Below are positions 58,641 to 64,000 of a stretch of 64,000 nucleotides of DNA, piece after piece. The stretch comes from Gnetum montanum (taxonomy: Eukaryota; Streptophyta; Gnetopsida; Gnetales; Gnetaceae): assembly GCA_015680685.1 (NCBI GenBank), contig MNCI01035130.1, positions 967,318 through 1,031,317 of the forward strand, read 5' to 3'. Below the pieces are notes generated by a model that was not told the DNA's origin, did not search any database, and was given only the letters and a program-made list of their open reading frames with translations. The position numbers and the translations under genes were made by a program. Positions within the stretch are counted from its first letter, which is position 1. Each line of letters begins with the position of its first letter.

Positions 58641-60108
58641 TTGCATAACTTACTCATTGAAGCTCTAAATCCAAAACCAATAAAACTTATAGAAATCTCA
58701 TCACATGTAATTCTCATTCACAAGCCATATATAAATTCAAGCATTATTATACATGGTCATATATTACTAATGCATAGGTACACATTATTGAGCATAAAGA
58801 ATAAACGCATGCTAAACTGCGACCCTTGTCTATCTAACATATCGTACAACATTAGTATGTATAATCATGACATAATAATAAATAGCACATAGAAAATCAC
58901 ATATACTACATGGTCATAAAATCATCATAAAACTTATAATAGTATATACTAACTAGATAGATCCCCATCATGGACACATCTACATGCATGCATAATGAGA
59001 CATGATACTATACTAAGAGGTATTACACATGTCTAGTTATAATGGCAAGCCTAAGACTATAATGATGAAAAAGTATAACACTAATAAGAAACATTGCCTA
59101 CTTGATCTTTACAAAGTACATTATGAAGAGAGTAGGTCATTGATGTACAACTAAGAAAATTCATTTATAAAGAGAAACTAGACATGATTTAAAAGTTTTT
59201 TCTACTTTGAAGTCTCATGAAAGAATAATGCAAAAGGCCACATAACTTTGCCATATGCTTTGAAAAATATAACCTTAAAATAAAAGTTTCATTACTCAAA
59301 AGTTCTACATTGTGTACTTTTAACAACAGAAAGGACATTTTCTAGAATAAAGAACCCTTGAAGAAATCTTTATTACTCATGCATTACATTTCCTTTCAAT
59401 TTTCTTATAATTAGGTTATGTATTTGATTATGTTTCATAATCAAGTTGTATGCTTCGATTGCATTTCATATCAAATGATCATATTTTTATATCTTAATTT
59501 AGAACACATCTAAGAAAATCATTAACATGATGTTTTTCCCATTAAGAATCATTCATCTTTATTATGTAACTTAGGGTTACTCTATTTCATTTCCTATTAC
59601 ATGTACAAGAATATTAATGCTTCTTCATTAGAATTCTTGTGCAAGTCATATTAAGGTAATTGAACCCCTTTATTTGATAGTTAATAAAACTAAACTTCTT
59701 TGACTATGTTTATCCCAAGCCATGTAGCTAGTATGATACCTTGATAGAAATTAAGCAATACATAACGATGCCTCAAACACAACTCAAACTCTTAACCTAT
59801 CATAAATAAAGAAACAAACTTACCAATTGAGTTATTCTCTTATTATTTTATATAAAATATAATAATACATAATTTCTTATATTTAGAAAAATTAGCTTAT
59901 AGCCTACAAGTCATAGGTTAAATTCTATTAGTAAAGTATTAGCCTAGTAGAAAGACTCTTGATTTAGAAGTTTCAAGTTATAGGTTCAATTCTAGTAAGT
60001 AAAGTTCTAATTTGATTTTGTCTTAGGAGTAAATATTATTAAAAATATATTTCAATTTTTAACACTTCCCATAGGTTTAACTCTAAGGGGTAAAACATGC
60101 ACTACTTG
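58641..60108. other. Unassigned AT-rich sequence with SINE-like boxes
   Basis: No gene is seen; an open frame at 58641-58892 has no recognisable domain. Near 59885-60005 two copies of a tRNA-like box lie about 85 bases apart (GTCATAGGTTAAATTC and GTTATAGGTTCAATTC), the second preceded by AGCCTAGTAGAAAGACTCTT. Together they look like the A and B boxes of a tRNA-derived SINE, possibly a dimer. A TGATTATG/CATAATCA hairpin lies near 59429-59447. Confidence 0.35.
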
Positions 60109-60442
60109 AAAGCATCATAAATATATACATTCAAGAACTATGGCATTGGGTACATAGTTCAGCATAGTGAATCATTGTCAAGTCCATAGTCTACCTTAAT
60201 GATTATCCCATCCTAGATTGGATAAAGATGCAAAAATAATGAAAAAAATACATAAATTTTATAAAGATAATAATGAAACTATTATAGACTCATGTTATGT
60301 TTTATGTGGTATTACCTAAGGTGTATGAAAGTATTATACTAGTTATATAGGATTGGTAAAATCAAAACTAGAGGGGTTGTAGAACCAAAATATATTTAAC
60401 CATATGTATGAAAAAGAGATATAATCAACTTGATGCTCTCAT
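60109..60442 (+). repeat. Duplicated segment, copy 1
   Basis: It begins AAAGCATCATAAATATATAC and ends CTTGATGCTCTCAT directly before a single N at 60443. It is essentially identical to 60444-60785 apart from one 8-base indel. In a region where every other repeat pair is heavily diverged, this identity is out of place and suggests an unmerged assembly overlap. Confidence 0.9.
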
Positions 60443-60443
60443 N

Positions 60444-60785
60444 AAAGCATCATAAATATATACATTCAAGAACTATGGCATTGGGTACATAGTTCAGCAT
60501 AGTGAATCATTGTCAAGTCCATAGTCTACCTTAATGATTATCCCATCCTAGATTGGATAAAGATGCAAAAATAATGAAAAAAATACATAAATTTTATAAA
60601 GATAATAATGAAATAATGAAACTATTATAGACTCATGTTATGTTTTATGTGGTATTACCTAAGGTGTATGAAAGTATTATACTAGTTATATAGGATTGGT
60701 AAAATCAAAACTAGAGGGGTTGTAGAACCAAAATATATTTAACCATATGTATGAAAAAGAGATATAATCAACTTGATGCTCTCAT
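60444..60785 (+). repeat. Duplicated segment, copy 2
   Basis: Copy of 60109-60442 after the N at 60443, with an extra AATAATGA-type 8-base insertion near 60610. No coding content is seen in either copy. Confidence 0.9.
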
Positions 60786-62150
60786 AGAACTTCACTAGAA
60801 TCTGTAATCAAATTAGCATACTCCTTAGAATTAATACTAGATCATATGTAGGAGGGATCTTAAGCCCCTTGAAAGATAAATAATAATAGAAAAATTTTTA
60901 GAATACATTAGATTTATTAAAGAAAGATTCTAAAGAAAACACCCAATGGTTTTTGGATGCTTTTTTATGTTTCAACCTTACAATGAATCCTAAAAAACCT
61001 CTTCTCTAGAGCAAGAAAATGATTAGGCCTTTCCCTTATTTAAAAGCATCCTCACGAGTTCTTACTTCTTACTAAATAATTTCTTGTAAAGAAAAGGAGA
61101 AAATTCTATCTAAAGATAAAAGAATACATCAATTAGAAATAATGAAAAAATAGTAATAAAAGTTGAAATTGTCGTATCCTTGAGCCTACAAAACCAAAAG
61201 AAATTATTATTGTAGTAAATAATTTAATTTTTTAGGTTTCATTGGAAGCTTTTTTGCTTGAAGTTATAAATAAAAATTAACATCTTTAAGAATTTGACAT
61301 TGAACTCCTAAAAAGAGGTACTAGATCATATCTACCCTTATGCATATAGTTATTATAATATTTTTGTAAAACTTAAGTAATAACATAAAGAACATTGTAA
61401 TAACTTAAACATAACTTAAGCTTATAATGTATTACTTATTAGTTTAGCTATATATTTATAATAACTATCTATTATTTAATTAACAAAATTTTTTTATTTT
61501 ATAAAGAAATCATAAAATTTATTTGTTAAGCATTGAACTCTTACCTTTTAAAATTTTCTATTAGTTTTGGTTAGTAAAACACATTGAAATCTTTGTATAT
61601 TATTTCTATTTTGACCACAATTATCTAATTTTTATTCCAAAGTCTACCCAAATAGTTTTTGATTGTGAAATTATTATTATTATGAGGTATTACCTTAGTG
61701 GTAAGATTCTTATCTTGGTAAACTATTTATTTTTTCATAACAAACTCCAACCAACTAGTTAGCATCATAACCATAATTCTTTATTTTCTATGAAAAAATT
61801 TAGCTAATTTCTAATTGACCTTTGCAACAAAATAAAGCAATGAGCTTATTAGTTGAGGTATGCTATCATTAGAATTGTATTGGATAGATGTCCTAGGAAA
61901 AAATATGACTTAGTTTTGGTTTCAAAATTCTTCACTAATGATGTTAAATTAAGTAAGAAAAGCACTTATTATTTTTAACTTCCTCAATATATTGGGACCA
62001 ATTTAATAATATGTAATATTGATATTTCCTTTTTTGATTCATGTGAAGGGTACTATCACCTAGTACAAGTTGCTATATATAATTCAAAATTTTACTATTC
62101 TATTTTATTCTTTTATAATATTTATGAATTTTAATAATAAGATAAAGGCA
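60786..62150. other. Unassigned AT-rich sequence
   Basis: No gene or clear repeat is seen. A stretch near 61685-61730 (TATTACCTTAGTGGTAAGAT) resembles a tRNA-type A box and could be another SINE trace. Confidence 0.35.
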
Positions 62151-62154
62151 CCAA

Positions 62155-62225
62155 AATGATGATTTATCATCATCATCATCATCCTAGCCTTGTCCCAACA
62201 AAATGAGGTCATCTGCAATGATGAT
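62155..62225. repeat. (CAT)n tract joined to a common plant repeat phrase
   Basis: ATCATCATCATCATC is followed by CTAGCCTTGTCCCAACAAAA and TGAGGTCATCTGCAATGATG. From memory this matches a phrase widely scattered in plant genomes, of the form CATCATC..AGCCTT.TCCCAACTAA.TGGGGTCGGCTA, but I cannot name the family with certainty. Confidence 0.35.
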
Positions 62226-62267
62226 TTATACATTTTTAATTTTAAATATAATATTAGAACTATATCT

Positions 62268-62330
62268 AAGAGAGTTCTCTTTGGTCATGGTAAAATATTT
62301 TATCATCATAATGGTAAGGAGAACTCTCTT
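62268..62330. other. Perfect 12-bp inverted repeat around an inner palindrome
   Basis: AAGAGAGTTCTC (62268-62279) and GAGAACTCTCTT (62319-62330) are exact reverse complements. In the loop lies the palindrome TAAAATATTTTA near 62291-62302. The structure is too short for an ordinary MITE, and no target-site duplication was seen. Confidence 0.7.
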
Positions 62331-63049
62331 GCTCATGAGTTTTTTCTCTCATTATAATGGTTAAAAAAATGTACACTAGTTTTGATTTTATTTTCAATGT
62401 GAAAATCAATTCTCACTAAATAAATTTAAGATTTAACTAATTTGAAAAATATAAAAGATTTTCTTAGCTAAACTAGTATTAGATTATATAGAGGAAGCTT
62501 GCTAGTTCAAGTCAAACTTAAGTCATTGTTATATTTCGTTATACTAATATTTTATTATAGTTGTATAAACCTTAAGGATTAGCTAGAGAATTGAACTTAT
62601 GCAAATTACATTTAGCAATAAATCTTGAGTATAGAAAATGTATATGATATTCATGTAACTTGAACATGTCTTCCATATAATTTTCTAAAATTAACACCAG
62701 TTGCTTGAATAGCTCATACATGTTGACTATATATTTTGAGGTGCACTTAAAGATATTATTTTAGGTTTTGATAACCCTCCTTTCTTCTTTCCTTTTCCAC
62801 TTCATCCCCATAGTTAACCTCCCCTCCCTTTCCATCCCTAACCTATATAGCTAATACAAGACTTTAATAGAACATAAGTTGAATATGTGAGTGTCTTAGG
62901 ATTAAGCCTATGACTTTCACAATAACAAGGTGCATAATCTAAGTGACCTATGTCTCATTAATAAAATTCATATAAATGCCCTTAAAATTTGTTAGATAAA
63001 ATTTAATTTTAAGTGGTTGGCTCATTATCTTGTTAGTTAAGATGTCAGG
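62331..63049. other. Unassigned AT-rich sequence
   Basis: No gene is seen. A phrase near 63013-63043 (GTGGTTGGCTCATTATCTTG) is tRNA-like and could be part of a SINE, but only one box is evident. Confidence 0.35.
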
Positions 63050-64000
63050 GATGAATAAGTTCCCAAATTAAAATTTTCAGCCACAAAGAACATAGCAAAT
63101 TTTAACTTGGTTCCCCATCTTGGGTAGTCCACATTCATAGGGTAGATCACTTACACACCTCCAGACTTGGTTCGTCCCAAAATGTGGTTTGAAGGTTATC
63201 ACACCCTATACAACTCTAAGCTTGGCTTCGAAGTAATTCAATGCCATGAGTCCACTCAACCTTGCAGGTCCCAACAAGCTTAGAATGTGGTTTCTAGGAA
63301 CCCACAACCTTTACAACTTGAGCTCCGCTTCAAAGTGTTGCGGCGCAACAAAAACACTCAATTTTGTAGGATCTCGAAAAGCTCAAGGATGATGTCTTCT
63401 TGCAAGAAGCACATCAACCCCATAGGGTAACAAAAGAGAAACAATAATTATAAGGATGCAACTAATTTGTTGGTCCTTGCACTTTGACATACAACACAAC
63501 AAATTTCTTACAATAGTACGAAAGATAGTACCATGAGGCACATAAATATAATAGAATAATATGCACAACGATTTCTTGATGTTGACACTTGCACATTCCT
63601 CAAGAGAATGAAGTCTTCTTAGAGCCTTAATGTTTCCGATATCACCTTAGAATTCATGCAATGGCTATCTAACAATTAGTAAAGACATCTTCTTCGAGAT
63701 TGAGACATCTCTCTACATTAGACCTCCATTCTAGATAGACATCTCTGCTTTATGATAGATGTCTATATGGAGATGTCTTCTTTTGAAGCATTGTATTTTA
63801 GCCAAGACATTTTCTACTTCCTATAGACATCTTCTCAAATTTTGGACTTTGCTTCTTGAGGCTTCCTTTCATTGATATGGCTCATCTTTGATCTTGGGGG
63901 CTTCTTCATTTTGTTGTAGGCTTCATCTTTGTCATTGCTCCCTCTTAACTCCTTGTAGACTTCACTTTGACATCTCATTATAGATTTCTTTCCTTGAGTC
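63050..64000. other. Possible start of another LTR at the right edge
   Basis: The composition becomes richer in GC. Two imperfect copies of a roughly 100-base phrase (AATGTGGTTT...CAACT...AAGCTTGGCTTCGAAGT and AATGTGGTTT...CAACTTGAGCTCCGCTTC) lie at about 63170-63340. From 63680 to 63840 AGACATCT and AGATGTCT recur in both orientations; ATAGACATCT (63735-63744) and AGATGTCTAT (63757-63766) form a perfect 10-bp stem with a 12-base loop. From 63850 to the end GGCTTC and GACTTC words recur. No coding sequence is seen. Confidence 0.4.

Noticed and set aside
58641-58892. An 83-residue open frame
   Set aside because: AT-rich composition, Ile/Asn/His-rich translation and no domain; expected by chance in such sequence.
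62268-62330. A MITE or miRNA precursor
   Set aside because: The 12-bp arms enclose only about 40 bases with limited further pairing, and no target-site duplication is seen.

Overview
This window is a piece of a large, repeat-dominated plant nuclear genome. It is AT-rich, CG dinucleotides are scarce, and I see no host gene, tRNA, rRNA or CRISPR array. All recognisable coding sequence belongs to decayed Ty3/gypsy LTR retrotransposons of the plant-specific Tat (Ogre/TatII-like) and Athila lineages. Most in-frame stops are TAG, TGA or TAA where a Gln, Arg or Trp codon is expected, as left by long-term deamination of methylated cytosine. I cannot name the species.

Layout. (1) About 1196-19623 is Tat-like element E1, about 18.4 kb on the minus strand: LTRs of about 1.8 kb, gag-pro at 17303-13616 and pol (RT, RNase H, second RNase H, integrase) at 7973-4660. 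(2) 19624-25074 is old intergenic repeat debris, including a chromovirus-like gag remnant near 22950-23865. (3) About 25075-56579 is an Athila-lineage element on the minus strand: LTRs of about 0.75 kb, gag near 55.7-54.0 kb, pol at 32.66-29.98 kb and a third ORF near 27.3-26.3 kb. (4) Inside Athila, splitting it between gag and RT, sits Tat-like element E2 on the plus strand, about 33034-53908 (20.9 kb): LTRs of about 1.2 kb, gag-pro at 34805-38395 and pol at 48211-51680. A 65-N gap follows its right LTR. (5) 56580-64000 is mostly unrecognised AT-rich repeat debris. It has a near-identical 0.34-kb duplication around a single N at 60443 (probably an assembly overlap) and, at the right edge, what may be the start of another LTR.

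Three things stand out. First, E1 and E2 both carry, between protease and RT, a gene on the strand opposite to gag-pol. The two copies are homologous over several hundred residues and share four introns with GT-AG ends at matching positions (E1 10212-12802, E2 42772-39190). Second, a roughly 30-bp minisatellite built on GCCATGGCCTTAAACTAG-like units lies in the same orientation in both elements at three matching places: after gag-pro, just before pol and just after pol. Third, each LTR family has its own short word, repeated in both orientations so that it forms hairpins, in U3 upstream of its TATA box and again in its non-coding spacers: E1 GACTATGCTC/GAGCATAGTC, E2 CCATGCTAG/CTAGCATGG, Athila GATCAATATC/GATATTGATC. 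The unassigned right edge shows the same geometry with AGACATCT/AGATGTCT.

Insertion order is clear: Athila first, E2 into it later. LTR pairs differ at many positions by eye, so the insertions are old, and no reading frame here is intact.
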